Source: Pyxidicoccus fallax
GTDB lineage: Bacteria > Myxococcota > Myxococcia > Myxococcales > Myxococcaceae
NCBI RefSeq assembly: GCF_012933655.1
Contig: NZ_JABBJJ010000016.1
Span: forward strand, 1-64,000
Reading direction: 5' to 3'
Length of the DNA stretch: 64,000 nucleotides
Shown: positions 17,857 to 26,924 of the stretch, one piece after another
Numbering within the stretch: the first letter of the stretch is position 1
Layout: each line of letters starts with the position of its first letter
Notes under the pieces: model-generated
Told to the model about the DNA's origin: nothing
The model's database searches: none
Seen by the model: only the letters and a program-made list of their open reading frames with translations
Position numbers and translations under genes: made by a program

Positions 17857-19332
17857 TTGAAACACCCGGCTTTTTCTGTCTCAGCCGCCGCCGTCCTCGT
17901 CCTCTCCGCGGGTCTCTCGGGCTGCTCGCTCTTCCGGGGAACCGCGTGCGAGTTCCGCGAGCCGACGGTTCCGCTCATCGAGAACGGGCGCACCGCCGAG
18001 CGGGCGCGTGGGGTGTGGCGCTCACGAGGCTACGGCGTGGTGCTGTCCGTGTCCGAGGACGGCGCCCGGCTGTTCCATGAGACGAAGGCTGGCTGCTACC
18101 CGGACCCGCTCGGCGAGGAGGGCATGCTCGCCGAGCTCGCCTTCGTGGACCCGGAGGTGAACCAGGCCCCGGACGTCCTGTCCCTGGCCAGCCTTCCCGG
18201 GGAGACGCGCTACGTCTTCGACAAGCTCGGGGCCCTGCCCGAGGCCTGCGCGGCCGCATCCGCCTCCTGGTCTCCGCCGCGCCTGTTCGACCTCTTCGTG
18301 GCGACCTTCTCCGAGCACTACGGCTTCTTCGAGGAGTACGAGCACCCCTGGAAGGAGCGCGTCGCGGCGCTCCGCCCGAAGGTAACGGACGCCACGGAGC
18401 CGCGCGCGCTGTTCGCCGTCTTCACGGAGCTGCTGAAGGGCCTGGACGATGCGCACACGGGCCTGTCGGCGGAGGTGGACGGCGAGACGCTCGATTTCAG
18501 CGAGGGCCAGGGGGTGACCACGAAGCGCGTCCTGGAGGCGGGCCAGAAGGCCGGGCTGTCCCCGAAGGAGGCCCAGCGCGCGTGGATGGGCGCCTGGCGC
18601 GAGGGAGTCCTCCAGACGGTGCTGAAGAGCCAGGGACATGTCGCGGCGAACAACCGCGTGATGCATGGCCTCATCGACGGGGACATCGGGTACCTCAACA
18701 TCCTGACCATGGGTGGGCTCGTCGAGGGAGAGGCCTCCCTCGAGGAGGAGCGCCGCGCGTTGAACGAGGCGCTCGACGAGGCACTGAAGTCCTTCCATCA
18801 CGCCCGGGCCGTCATCGTCGACGTGAGCAACAACCGCGGCGGCTATGACGTCATCGGCCGGGACATCGCCGCGCGCTTCACCTCGCGGGAGGCGCGGGCC
18901 TACACCAAGCGTCCCCGGAACGTGGACGTGAAGCCCCAGGCCTTCCTCGTGGAGCCCACCACCCGGGCCCGCTTCCTCGGCCCCGTCTACGTCGTGACGA
19001 GCGACATCACCGTGAGCGCCGGAGAGGTCTTCACGCTGTCCATGCGCGCGCTGCCCAACGTCACCCACGTGGGCACCGCCACGCGCGGCGCCTTCTCCGA
19101 CGTGCTCGTGAAGCCGCTGCCCAACGGCTGGCGCATGGAGCTGTCCAACGAGGAGTACCTCGACGCGGAGGGCAAGCTCTTCGAGGCCCGGGGCATCCCT
19201 CCCGAGGAGCCGCTCGACGTCTTCCCGGCGGACGACCTGAATGGAGGCCACGCCCGGGCCGTGCTGAAGCTGGCGGCGCTCGCGAGCGAGCGCGCCCCCA
19301 AGCGTCACACGCAGGTGTCCGAGGTCAGGTGA
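17857..19332 (+). CDS. S41-family (C-terminal processing type) peptidase lipoprotein
   Basis: 491-aa predicted lipoprotein with lipobox LSGC at about residue 23. The N-terminal helical region (DLFVATFSEHYGFFEEYEHPW) is typical of tricorn-core/S41 proteins. The catalytic core shows IGYLNILTMGG, VIVDVSNNRGG and the nucleophile block SDITVSAGEVFTLSM, with Ser in VSAGE, followed by HVGTATRGAFSDVL and the FEARGIPPE ending. I see no convincing PDZ domain between the helical and catalytic parts. The usual Lys of the CtpA dyad is not evident (Arg in TATRGA), so it is closer to the tricorn-like subgroup. The TTG start follows GTGAGGG. Its 3' end overlaps the convergent dehydrogenase gene by 8 bp. Confidence 0.8.
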   Translation: MKHPAFSVSAAAVLVLSAGLSGCSLFRGTACEFREPTVPLIENGRTAERARGVWRSRGYGVVLSVSEDGARLFHETKAGCYPDPLGEEGMLAELAFVDPEVNQAPDVLSLASLPGETRYVFDKLGALPEACAAASASWSPPRLFDLFVATFSEHYGFFEEYEHPWKERVAALRPKVTDATEPRALFAVFTELLKGLDDAHTGLSAEVDGETLDFSEGQGVTTKRVLEAGQKAGLSPKEAQRAWMGAWREGVLQTVLKSQGHVAANNRVMHGLIDGDIGYLNILTMGGLVEGEASLEEERRALNEALDEALKSFHHARAVIVDVSNNRGGYDVIGRDIAARFTSREARAYTKRPRNVDVKPQAFLVEPTTRARFLGPVYVVTSDITVSAGEVFTLSMRALPNVTHVGTATRGAFSDVLVKPLPNGWRMELSNEEYLDAEGKLFEARGIPPEEPLDVFPADDLNGGHARAVLKLAALASERAPKRHTQVSEVR

Positions 19333-20278
19333 GGAGCCGCACCGGCGCGCCCGCGTGCCAGGCCAGGATGTCCTCCAGGGCATCCCGGTAGAAGACGGCG
19401 TAGTTCTCCCGCGTCACGTAGCCCAGGTGCGGCGTCAGCACGACGTTGGGCAGCGCCAGCAGCGGGTGGCCGGCGGGCAGCGGCTCCTCGGAATAGACGT
19501 CCAGCCCGGCCCCGGCGATGCGCTGCTCACGCAGCGCCGCCAGCAGCGCGGGCTCGTCCACCAGCCCGGCGCGGGCGGTGTTGATGAACCAGGCCGTCGG
19601 CTTCATCGCGCCCAGCTCCTCGGTCCCCACGACACCTCGCGTGCGCTCCCCGAGCACGAGGTGCAGGCTGACGACGTCCGAGGTGGCGAACAACTCCCGC
19701 TTCTCCACCCGGCGCACGCCGGCCTCCGCCGCCCGCGCGTCGGTGAGGTTCTGGCTCCAGGCCACCACCTCCATGCCGAAGGCCTGCCCCACCCGCGCCA
19801 TCTGGCTCCCCAGCTTGCCCAGCCCCACGAGCCCGAGCCGCTTGCCGGCCAGCCCCTCCGTGAGCCCCGTCTGCCATGCGCCCGCGCGCAGGGCGCGGTC
19901 CTCCACCGGAATGCGCTTCACCAGTGCCAGGATGAGCCCCCAGGCCAGCTCCGCCGTCGGCGCGCCCACGTTGCCCGTGCCGCAGACGGTGATGCCCCGC
20001 GCGCGGCACGCTTCCAGGTCGATGGCCGCGTTGCGCCCTCCGGTGGTGACGAGCAGCCTCAGGTTCGGCAGCCGCTCGATGAGCGCGGCGGGAAACGGCG
20101 TCCGCTCCCGCATGAGCACGAGCACGTCGAAGGGCTGGAGCGCGGCGGCCCGCTCCTCCACGGTAGCGAGGTACCGGTCGAAGATGTGGAGTCCGCTGCC
20201 AGCGGGCAGCCGTGCCCAGTCCGCGAGTCCACGGGCGACGCGCTGGTAGTCATCCAGGATGGCGATGTTCAGGGACAT
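19325..20278 (-). CDS. D-2-hydroxyacid dehydrogenase (NAD-dependent)
   Basis: 317-aa NAD(P)-dependent oxidoreductase of the D-isomer 2-hydroxyacid family (phosphoglycerate/lactate-type), reducing 2-keto acids reversibly. The Rossmann motif is GLVGLGKLGSQMARVGQAFG followed by the NAD-selecting region EVVAWSQN. The catalytic set is visible: Arg in NTARAGLVDEPALL, Glu in GLDVYSEEPLP and His in VVLTPHLGYVTREN. The ATG at 20278 has GGAGGGC immediately upstream, and the first strand (MSLNIAILDDYQRV) fits this start; the frame upstream of it is spurious. The length is normal. The physiological substrate cannot be inferred from the single-gene context. Confidence 0.87.
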   Translation of the reverse strand: MSLNIAILDDYQRVARGLADWARLPAGSGLHIFDRYLATVEERAAALQPFDVLVLMRERTPFPAALIERLPNLRLLVTTGGRNAAIDLEACRARGITVCGTGNVGAPTAELAWGLILALVKRIPVEDRALRAGAWQTGLTEGLAGKRLGLVGLGKLGSQMARVGQAFGMEVVAWSQNLTDARAAEAGVRRVEKRELFATSDVVSLHLVLGERTRGVVGTEELGAMKPTAWFINTARAGLVDEPALLAALREQRIAGAGLDVYSEEPLPAGHPLLALPNVVLTPHLGYVTRENYAVFYRDALEDILAWHAGAPVRLLT

Positions 20279-20434
20279 GCCCTCCGGCCTACCGCACCCG
20301 CGCGCGGAGTCATAGGTCGTTGCGCTGTGATGGGTTTCTCCCGGCAGCCCGCTGGGACATGGCCGGAAAAAGACCGGGTCTTCGTATCCCATGGCTCCTG
20401 AAGCGGAGTGCGACACGACAACCTGGAGCGGGAC

Positions 20435-20680
20435 ATGTGCCCAGAAACGGAATGGAAGAGACGGGTCCGCGCGGTGAGGCCGGGCGGCCCGGCGGAGCTG
20501 GCGGGCATGGCGCGGCCCCCGGACACGCGGCGTCCGTACATCCTGGACTATACGACCTTCACACCGGACGCCGTGCACACCTCTCACGTGGCCTGGCACG
20601 GGGTGGTCGCTCCGGCCGTGACGGCAGCGCCGCGGCAGCCGGAGCGCAATACCGACTCCGACCCGGTCGCCTCCTTTTGA
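20435..20680 (+). CDS. hypothetical small protein
   Basis: An 81-codon frame beginning at ATG 20435 with GGAGCGGG about 5 nt upstream. Third positions are mostly G or C, which supports real coding. The protein is basic at the N-terminus and has a central stretch PYILDYTTFTPDAVHTSH but no signal peptide, membrane segment or motif I recognise. An alternative GTG start lies at 20408. It sits alone between the divergent dehydrogenase gene and the signal-peptide remnant at 20722. Confidence 0.4.
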   Translation: MCPETEWKRRVRAVRPGGPAELAGMARPPDTRRPYILDYTTFTPDAVHTSHVAWHGVVAPAVTAAPRQPERNTDSDPVASF

Positions 20681-20721
20681 CGAGGCCGGCACGGATCTCC
20701 CACGAACGAGGACTCACCTCC

Positions 20722-20790
20722 ATGCGAAGGACGCTGCAGATGGCCGTGCTGGGCGCGGGGCTGGCCCTGGGCGTGCCCGGCCTGCGCTGA
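20722..20790 (+). pseudogene. 22-codon signal-peptide remnant
   Basis: ATG 20722 is preceded by GAGGACTCACCTCC. It encodes MRRTLQMAVLGAGLALGVPGLR and then TGA, only 3 bp before the end of the convergent transporter gene. The peptide has the charged start, hydrophobic core and small-residue end of a Sec signal but no mature protein follows. The likeliest reading is the 5' stub of a deleted secreted-protein gene; a chance frame cannot be excluded. Confidence 0.35.
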
Positions 20791-20793
20791 AGC

Positions 20794-21381
20794 TCAGAGA
20801 CTGCCGACCATCCACGCGCTCCCCAACACGATGGAGAGCGCGGAGGCCAGCCGGGGGACCTTGGCGCTCAGCGTCGCCGAGAGCCCCCGCGCCTGGGAGA
20901 AGGTGGCGATGCCGGCCGTGAGCGCCGCCATCGCCAGGGTGCTTCCAATGGAGAAGCCGCCCAGGAAGAGGGCGCGGTCCATGGCCGAGCCGGACACCGT
21001 GGCGGGCAGGATGAGCAGCAGCGCCGCCGCGCCGGTGAGGCCATGCACCAGGCCCACCGCGAGCACGCCCCGCGTTGCCGCCTCTGGCTGGCTGCTCAGC
21101 GAGCGCCGCTTCAAGCCCCAGACACCCATGCCGAACAGCGCCAGTGCGGCCACGCGCTCGCCCCAGCGCTCGGCGCCCTCAAGATGCACGGCGGAGAGCG
21201 CCATCAGGAGCACCGCGGACGCGGCGAGTGTCCCGAGCCCGTGGCCGATGCCCCACAGCAGCCCCACCCGCCACGCACCTTGCCGCCGGCCCACCGACAA
21301 AGGGGCCAGGCTGAGCAGGTGGTCCGGTCCCGACAACGCGTGCAGCGCACCTGAACCGAGTCCCGCCAATGCCATGACCAT
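20794..21381 (-). CDS. UreH/NiCoT-like metal transporter
   Basis: 195-aa six-segment membrane protein related to the UreH/NiCoT/RcnA group of nickel-cobalt transporters. The diagnostic histidine motif is in the first helix (HALSGPDHLLSLAP, matching HxxxxDH), and a second histidine helix reads LLWGIGHGLGTLAAS. A third conserved region is VGLVHGLTGAAALLLILP. It probably moves Ni2+, Co2+ or a similar divalent ion across the inner membrane. The ATG at 21381 has AGGAGAC at proper spacing and is preferred to a GTG at 21405. Two inverted repeats upstream (21430-21446 and 21468-21486) may be operator sites. No urease or hydrogenase genes are present nearby. Confidence 0.75.
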   Translation of the reverse strand: MVMALAGLGSGALHALSGPDHLLSLAPLSVGRRQGAWRVGLLWGIGHGLGTLAASAVLLMALSAVHLEGAERWGERVAALALFGMGVWGLKRRSLSSQPEAATRGVLAVGLVHGLTGAAALLLILPATVSGSAMDRALFLGGFSIGSTLAMAALTAGIATFSQARGLSATLSAKVPRLASALSIVLGSAWMVGSL

Positions 21382-21682
21382 CGAGATGTCTCCTGCTGCT
21401 GTCACAAGGATGCACGTGAAGATGCTGCCGGCGGCTCATATCCGCCAATACAACTTTCATCGTGATTTGATAGCCACTCCCTATCAGCATCCACCGTCCA
21501 TGGATCGGCGGTTCGGGATGGACCCGGACCGCGGGGCCATTCCCTCACGGACTGCGCAACGTCGTTGCGCCTGTAATGTCCTCCGCTGAAGCGAACCCCG
21601 TATCGGGAAAAGGTGCACCCGCCGCTTCCGTCCCGCACGCCCGCTACCCTGCTGGCTGTAACACCAGACAGGAGAGGGACTC
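21382..21682. promoter_or_regulatory. intergenic region with two inverted repeats, possible metal-responsive operator
   Basis: This 301-bp gap separates the transporter gene (minus) from the NGL-repeat lipoprotein gene (plus). It is less GC-rich than its surroundings. Two inverted repeats share a 7-nt spacer: GGCGG-N7-CCGCC (21430-21446) and TGATAG-N7-CTATCA (21468-21486), with centres about 39 bp apart. Such symmetry is common for dimeric regulators, but no regulator gene is adjacent. Binding is inference. Confidence 0.35.
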
Positions 21683-22696
21683 ATGAGCCGAGACGACAGG
21701 AGCCAACGCGGGAATTTCCCAGGAGGACCACGGACAGCCGTGGGACGCTGGGTGACTGTACTCCTGGGTGTTCCCGCGCTCTGGTGCGGCACCCTCGGCT
21801 GCGAGGCTCTGCCTCCGGAGGAGCTTCCCGGTGAAGGCAGGCCGATCCACGCCTCCGACGACTCCCTTCAGTCCGCCAACGGCCTGTCACCCAACGGGCT
21901 CATCACCAACGGGCTCATCACCAACGGCCTCATCACCAATGGGCTCATCACCAACGGCCTCAGCACCAACGGGGTGAGCACCGCCAGCTTCGGCACCTGG
22001 TTCGACTCCACCGCGTCGGCGTACTCCGACATGGTGATGAAGTACGTGGTGGCCTGCGCCTACGCCGAGGGCAGCTCGCTCACCTACCAGGCCCCCTCGA
22101 CGGGCATCACCTACACCTGGCCCGGGCTGTTGGGCCTCACCCCTGGCTGGGCGAGCGGCCAGCCCATCACCCCGGTCGAGGAGCAGCTCATCACCGGGTG
22201 CCTCGCGGCCCACGTGAACAAGTACGGCATCCAGATGGAGGTCTCCGTCCGCGGGGCTACCGCCGTGGGCACCCTGCTGCCCGTGACGCAGTCGGAGGCC
22301 ACGGTGTTCTCCGAAAAGGAGGCCGCGTTCTTCGGCAACCTCATCAACGGAGCGGGCGTCTTCGCCTGCAATGACCGCAACCTCACCGTCATGGAGAGCA
22401 GCGCCCGCGCCTGCGGTCTGGCGTCCCAGGGCAACGGTGCGAGCGTCGAGTGCCCGCCCATCCGGCACGTCGGCACCTGCAAAAGCATCTGCGACCTGGA
22501 CGAAAGCAAGACCCATTACACGTCCTGCGTCTTCAATGGAGTCACCTACAAGCCCCTCACCACCCGCATCCGGCCCGCGGACATCTATCGGTGCGGCGAC
22601 GGCGTCTGCCAGTTGACCGAGTCGTGCGACCCGGACCCTCGTACCGGCAGCAACCGGTACGACGCCTGCGAGAGCGACTGCGGTAACTGCCCGTGA
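21683..22696 (+). CDS. NGL-repeat Cys-rich lipoprotein
   Basis: 337-aa predicted lipoprotein. A long N-terminal basic segment precedes the hydrophobic core VTVLLGVPALWCGTLGC, with the lipobox Cys near residue 40. After about 25 residues come seven pentapeptide units (NGLSP, NGLIT x4, NGLST, NGVST). A domain of roughly 190 residues contains paired Cys and aromatic residues (VMKYVVACAYAEGSSLTY). The C-terminus has a Cys cluster ending CGDGVCQLTESCDPDP to CESDCGNCP, a pattern repeatedly seen in myxobacterial surface proteins. No catalytic motif is visible; a structural or adhesive surface role is inferred. ATG 21683 follows AGGAGAGGG. Confidence 0.72.
   Translation: MSRDDRSQRGNFPGGPRTAVGRWVTVLLGVPALWCGTLGCEALPPEELPGEGRPIHASDDSLQSANGLSPNGLITNGLITNGLITNGLITNGLSTNGVSTASFGTWFDSTASAYSDMVMKYVVACAYAEGSSLTYQAPSTGITYTWPGLLGLTPGWASGQPITPVEEQLITGCLAAHVNKYGIQMEVSVRGATAVGTLLPVTQSEATVFSEKEAAFFGNLINGAGVFACNDRNLTVMESSARACGLASQGNGASVECPPIRHVGTCKSICDLDESKTHYTSCVFNGVTYKPLTTRIRPADIYRCGDGVCQLTESCDPDPRTGSNRYDACESDCGNCP
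21878..21982 (+). repeat. 15-bp coding tandem repeat (7 units)
   Basis: Seven consecutive 15-bp units of the type AACGGGCTCATCACC encode the NGLIT-type pentapeptides of the lipoprotein. The four central units encode identical peptides but differ by synonymous changes (GGG/GGC, AAC/AAT), so they are not recent identical copies. The number of units could vary between strains by slippage. Confidence 0.9.
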
Positions 22697-22711
22697 CGCG
22701 GCACGCGGGCC

Positions 22712-25700
22712 TCACCCCACGGCCCGGACGCGCACCTGCTCCAGGCCGCGCCGCAGCCGCGCCTGCATGAGGTTGGGGATGCGGGCGGCGCGGCGCAGCG
22801 CCTCCTCCAGCAGCCGCACCGGCGCCTCGCGCTCCCCCCGCCTCCTGCGTGCCAGGGCCTGCAGCTCCAGCACCTCCAGGGGCTCCTGCTCCACCGAGCA
22901 TGCGTCGGCGCGGCCCTGGAGCGCGCGCCACTCCTCGGGGCTCGACTCCCGGGTGGCCAGCTCCACCAGGCCGAGGAGGACGTCCTCGGAGGGACTCAGG
23001 GGGATGCCGGTGGACGCCACGCCCTGGCGCACCTCGGCGAGCCGCTGCCTCGCCCGCGCGTCCTCTCCCATCCAGGCCAGCACCCTCGCGTGGAGGAGCA
23101 GGGCCCACGGCCGGGGGGCCACCTCGCGGTGCCGCTGCTCCAGCGCGACGGCGCGGAGGATGTGCGGCAGGGCCGCCTCCGGGGCTCCGGACTGGTAGAG
23201 CAACTCGCCCATGTTGTACTCGGCGAAGTACTCCCACCCCACCATTCCCAACTCGCGGCCCAGCCGCATGAACTGCTCCTGGTCCTTCAGCGCGCCGGGC
23301 AGGTCTCCGCGCGCCACCCGGAGGTTGCGCCGGTTGTTGAGGGCACTGCCCAGGTGCAGCCGATCCCCTCGCCGGTGGCAGCCGGCGATGAGCTCCTCGA
23401 AGATGCGCTCGGCGTCGTCGATGCGGCCCAGCATGGGGAGGATGGCGGCCAGCATCAGCAGCGACACCACCCAGGACTCATAGCCGGCGTCCCCCAGGGC
23501 GAGCGCGCGGGTGGCGGCCTCCTCCAATTGGACACAGGCCTCCGCCCACGCGCCACCGCGCAGCCGCGCGCGCCCCTGGCCCAGGAGCAGCCGCACGTGG
23601 AGCTGGGGAGAACGCAGGCCCCGCTGCCGCGCCAGCCGCCGGGCCTCCTCCACCCGCGCCCCGGAGGCGGCGTAGTCGTTCGTCCAGTCCAGGGCCATGG
23701 CCTCGTCCAGCAGCAGCTCCACCTCGTCGCCATCCGCGCCCAGGCGCCGCGCCAGCTCCCGCGCCTCGGCGAAGTCCGCCCGCGAGTCCTCGTAGCGGCC
23801 CACGCGGTAGCGCATCAGGCCCCGGCCACGCAGGGCATCGAGCCGGCGCCGCGCGTCCTCGGCGGGCAGCAACTCCAGCGCGCGCGTATAGGTCGACTCC
23901 GCCTCCAGATAGGCGTGACGGCCGCGAGCCGACTCGGCCAGGAGGGCGTAGAGGGTCGCGCCCTCCTCGCGCAGGCCGGCGGCGGCGGCGTGGCGCGCCA
24001 GCTTCGGCAGGCGCTGGCGGTCGGCCGCGAGCGGCTCGCCCTGGTAGTAGCGCCAGGCGGCGCGGTGGATGCGCGCGCGGTCCGCCTCGGGCAGCTCGCG
24101 GGCCACCGTCGCGCGCAGCAGCTCGTCGCGGAAGCAGTACCCTCCCTGCCGCTGGGGCACCAGCAGCCCCAGCTCCCGCAGCCGGCGCGTGGCGTAGCGC
24201 GAGTCCAGCGGGAAGTCCGCCGCGCCACCGTCCCGCTCCAGCTCGCGCACCACGCCCTCGAGCTCGGCGACGGTGAAGCCCGGGCCCAGCAGCGCGCACA
24301 GCCGGGCATGCGCCGACAGCGTCGACGGCAGCGCCCGCAGCTCGCGCTCCGCCAGCCACTCCACGAGGTGCAGCTCGGGCACCTCGTCCAGCTGGTCCGT
24401 GACGAGGTACCAGCTCCCCCCGCCGGGGCGCTGGAGCACCCGCCCCTGCCGCTTGAGGCCGTGCACCAGCTCCACCAGCAGGCGCGGGCCGCGGCGGGCG
24501 CGCTCGGCCAGCTGCTCCAGCACCTCGATGGGGACGTTCTCCGCCGGCACCAGGAGGTCGCGACACAGCGCCACCGCGGCGTCCCGTGGCAGCGGGCCGA
24601 GCGGCAGGACAGGGCTGCGCGCGGCGCGAGCGCCCCACTCGGGTCGCAGGCGCTGGAAGGCCGGGCGCGCCAGCACGCACACCCAGAGCGGCAGACCGGA
24701 CTCGGCCAGCGTGGCGTACTCCAGGGCGTCCAGCGCCGTCTCACCGGCCTCTTGCGCGTCGTCGATGATGAGGCACAGGGGCTGACGGCGGGCGCGCGCG
24801 GCCAGCAGCTCGCCAGCGGCGCGCACGGCCAGCGAGTGCAGGGCGCCCGGGGCCACGGCCCTGTCCCGCAGCGCGCCCGCGTCGGGAGGAAGCCACCCGA
24901 GCGTGGCGGCCACCACCGGCCACAGCTCCGCGCCGAGCTCGGCGCCCAGCAACTGGAAGAGCGTGGCGCGCCCCTCGTCCCTCGCCGACGTCCCCTCCCC
25001 GCGAAAGGCCCCCAGCGCCCCGCTGATGAGGGCACGCAGCGTCCCCTCGGGCGCCCCCGGCGCGGGCTGACGCGCGCGCAGGGCGCACACCCGCGCCCCC
25101 GGCAAGGACTGCCTCAGCCGCTGGACGAGGCTCGCGCCCAGGCACGACTTGCCCGCGCCCCACTCGCCCAGCACGGCGGCCAGCGTGGGCGCCCGCTCCT
25201 CCAGCGCCGCCGTCGCGCTCCGCACCAGCTCCGCCAGCTCCGCGTCGCGTCCCACGAGTCTGGGAGGCTCGGCCCCCGCGAAGGGCGACGTGAGGTCCTG
25301 CCTCGGCGCGGGGCGCGGGGCGCGGAGGAAGAGGCCCGGACGGCCCGGGAGCGGCTGGCAGGGCAGCTCCGGCAGGGCCTCCATCGCCGCGGGAGTCAGC
25401 AGCAGGGTGGCCGGGTCGCCCTCCTCTGGATGGCGGTCCTTCCGCGTGAGGGAGCCACCGAAGTACCGCGGCGCTCCACCGGGCGCCTGCTGCACCGTCA
25501 CCGACGCCACGTCCAGCAGCGCGGCGGGGGCGAGCTCGTGCGCGGCGAGCCCCTCCGCGGCCCGCACCGCGCGCTGCGCGGGATTCTCACCGGTGTTCGG
25601 GTCGAACACCCCGACGAAGCGCGTGCCCTCGTAGAAGGCCAGGTGTCCACCGAAGTCGGCCAGCAGCTTCTGGAGGGTGACGGCCGTGGCGCCGGAGTGG

Positions 25701-26644
25701 AAGAAGAGCACCGCGACGGTGCGGCGACCGAGCTTCGACGCCTCGGAGCGAAGCGGGACTTCCGGCGCGCGGGGGCGCGGCGCGGACGGCCGCTCGCCAC
25801 CGGCCAGGGCATCCCGGAGGGCCCGGTGCACCGCCTCCGCGCTGTCGAAGCGCCGCTCCGGCTCCTTCGCGAGGCAGTGCAGCACCACTGCCTCCAGCGC
25901 CTCCGGCACGGCCGCCCGCCCCGCGAGCCCCGGAGGCCGGAGGGACAGGTGGGCCTGGAACACCTCCGTCTGGGTGCCGGCGAAGGGAGGCCGCCCGGTG
26001 AGCAACTCATAGAGGAGCACGCCCAGGGCATAGACGTCCGCGCGCGCGTCCAGGGACGGCGTGCCCGCGCACTGCTCCGGGGCCATGTACTCGGGGGTCC
26101 CCGCGAAGGCACCGCTCGCGAGGAGGAAGGACGGAACGGGCACGGACGCTGCCAGTGGCCTCGCCAGCCCGAAGTCGATGAGACACACCCGCGCCTCGGC
26201 CGAATCCACATACACGTGCTCCGGCTTGAGGTCGCCATGCAGGAAGCCGCGCGCGTGCACGACGGACACGGCCTCCGCCAGCGCGAGCGCGCACGGGGCG
26301 AACACCTCGCGCGGCAGCGGCCCCTCGCTGCGCCTCAGCCACCCGGCCAGCGTGGGCCATTCCAGCCGCCGCATGACGACGTAGGGCCGGCCCCCTGGAA
26401 GCAGTCCCGCCTCGTACACCTCCGGAACCGTGGGCGGCCCGATGGCTCGCAGCACCTGGGATTCATGGGTCAGTTGTGACCAGCCCAGCGGGCTCTCGGG
26501 ATGGGCCACCTTGATGGCCACCGGCGCGCCGTCGCGCTCCCGTCGGGCCGACAGCAGCAGGCCGAACCCCCCTCGCGCCAACACCTCGTCAACGCGGTAG
26601 CCCAGCAGGCCGAAGTCGGCCGAGGCGCACTCAGTGCTCACCAT
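22712..26644 (-). CDS. PknK-like Ser/Thr kinase with cyclase-like, AAA ATPase and TPR regions
   Basis: 1310-aa multidomain regulator. Residues about 10-285 form a protein kinase: beta-3 Lys in PVAIKVAHPE, catalytic loop HGDLKPEHV (Gly replaces the Arg of HRD) and DFGLARPL. Residues about 305-440 (VAVLFFHSGATAV, GTRFVGVFDPNTG, PAQRAVRAAEGLA) look like a degenerate class III cyclase fold without evident metal-binding Asp pairs. An AAA/STAND ATPase follows with Walker A GEWGAGKSCLG and Walker B region LCLIIDDAQEA. The last about 450 residues are TPR-like helices (EEAATRALALGDAGYESWV and others). Relatives control transcription or secondary metabolism in actinobacteria and myxobacteria. ATG 26644 has GGAGG upstream. 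It is divergent from a second kinase gene. Confidence 0.85.
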   Translation of the reverse strand: MVSTECASADFGLLGYRVDEVLARGGFGLLLSARRERDGAPVAIKVAHPESPLGWSQLTHESQVLRAIGPPTVPEVYEAGLLPGGRPYVVMRRLEWPTLAGWLRRSEGPLPREVFAPCALALAEAVSVVHARGFLHGDLKPEHVYVDSAEARVCLIDFGLARPLAASVPVPSFLLASGAFAGTPEYMAPEQCAGTPSLDARADVYALGVLLYELLTGRPPFAGTQTEVFQAHLSLRPPGLAGRAAVPEALEAVVLHCLAKEPERRFDSAEAVHRALRDALAGGERPSAPRPRAPEVPLRSEASKLGRRTVAVLFFHSGATAVTLQKLLADFGGHLAFYEGTRFVGVFDPNTGENPAQRAVRAAEGLAAHELAPAALLDVASVTVQQAPGGAPRYFGGSLTRKDRHPEEGDPATLLLTPAAMEALPELPCQPLPGRPGLFLRAPRPAPRQDLTSPFAGAEPPRLVGRDAELAELVRSATAALEERAPTLAAVLGEWGAGKSCLGASLVQRLRQSLPGARVCALRARQPAPGAPEGTLRALISGALGAFRGEGTSARDEGRATLFQLLGAELGAELWPVVAATLGWLPPDAGALRDRAVAPGALHSLAVRAAGELLAARARRQPLCLIIDDAQEAGETALDALEYATLAESGLPLWVCVLARPAFQRLRPEWGARAARSPVLPLGPLPRDAAVALCRDLLVPAENVPIEVLEQLAERARRGPRLLVELVHGLKRQGRVLQRPGGGSWYLVTDQLDEVPELHLVEWLAERELRALPSTLSAHARLCALLGPGFTVAELEGVVRELERDGGAADFPLDSRYATRRLRELGLLVPQRQGGYCFRDELLRATVARELPEADRARIHRAAWRYYQGEPLAADRQRLPKLARHAAAAGLREEGATLYALLAESARGRHAYLEAESTYTRALELLPAEDARRRLDALRGRGLMRYRVGRYEDSRADFAEARELARRLGADGDEVELLLDEAMALDWTNDYAASGARVEEARRLARQRGLRSPQLHVRLLLGQGRARLRGGAWAEACVQLEEAATRALALGDAGYESWVVSLLMLAAILPMLGRIDDAERIFEELIAGCHRRGDRLHLGSALNNRRNLRVARGDLPGALKDQEQFMRLGRELGMVGWEYFAEYNMGELLYQSGAPEAALPHILRAVALEQRHREVAPRPWALLLHARVLAWMGEDARARQRLAEVRQGVASTGIPLSPSEDVLLGLVELATRESSPEEWRALQGRADACSVEQEPLEVLELQALARRRRGEREAPVRLLEEALRRAARIPNLMQARLRRGLEQVRVRAVG

Positions 26645-26924
26645 GGGCAGCCTCCAATTTCTCTCAATTCAAGACGCCTTCATCCCCGGGAGGGCGCCTC
26701 CCCCACTACCGACAGGCTAGACCCTGCTCGGCTGCTTTTCACGTCAGGCGAAGGCTTATCCCCGGACTTCGCGCTTCGCTGTCTTCCAGCTTCCAATCCA
26801 AACCGCGCGTGGAGTCCCCGCTGGAGGGCCTGGGCCGGAAGCCTCGTTCGCCGGGGCTGTATGCCTTGTCATGCTTTCATGTGAGGTATTTGCTTGAGGC
26901 GTTTCCCACGTCAGCGGAGATGCC
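26645..26924. promoter_or_regulatory. divergent promoter region between two kinase genes
   Basis: This 280-bp gap must carry the promoters for both kinases. It is visibly richer in A/T near both ends (TTTCTCTCAATTCAAG at 26659-26674; TTGTCATGCTTTCATGTG from 26866). I found no pair of elements with good -35/-10 spacing that I would defend, and no conserved operator. Confidence 0.35.

Noticed and set aside
23090-26479. 1129-codon plus-strand frame opposite the PknK-like gene
   Set aside because: Arginine/glutamine-rich shadow of a gene with unmistakable kinase and P-loop motifs on the other strand.
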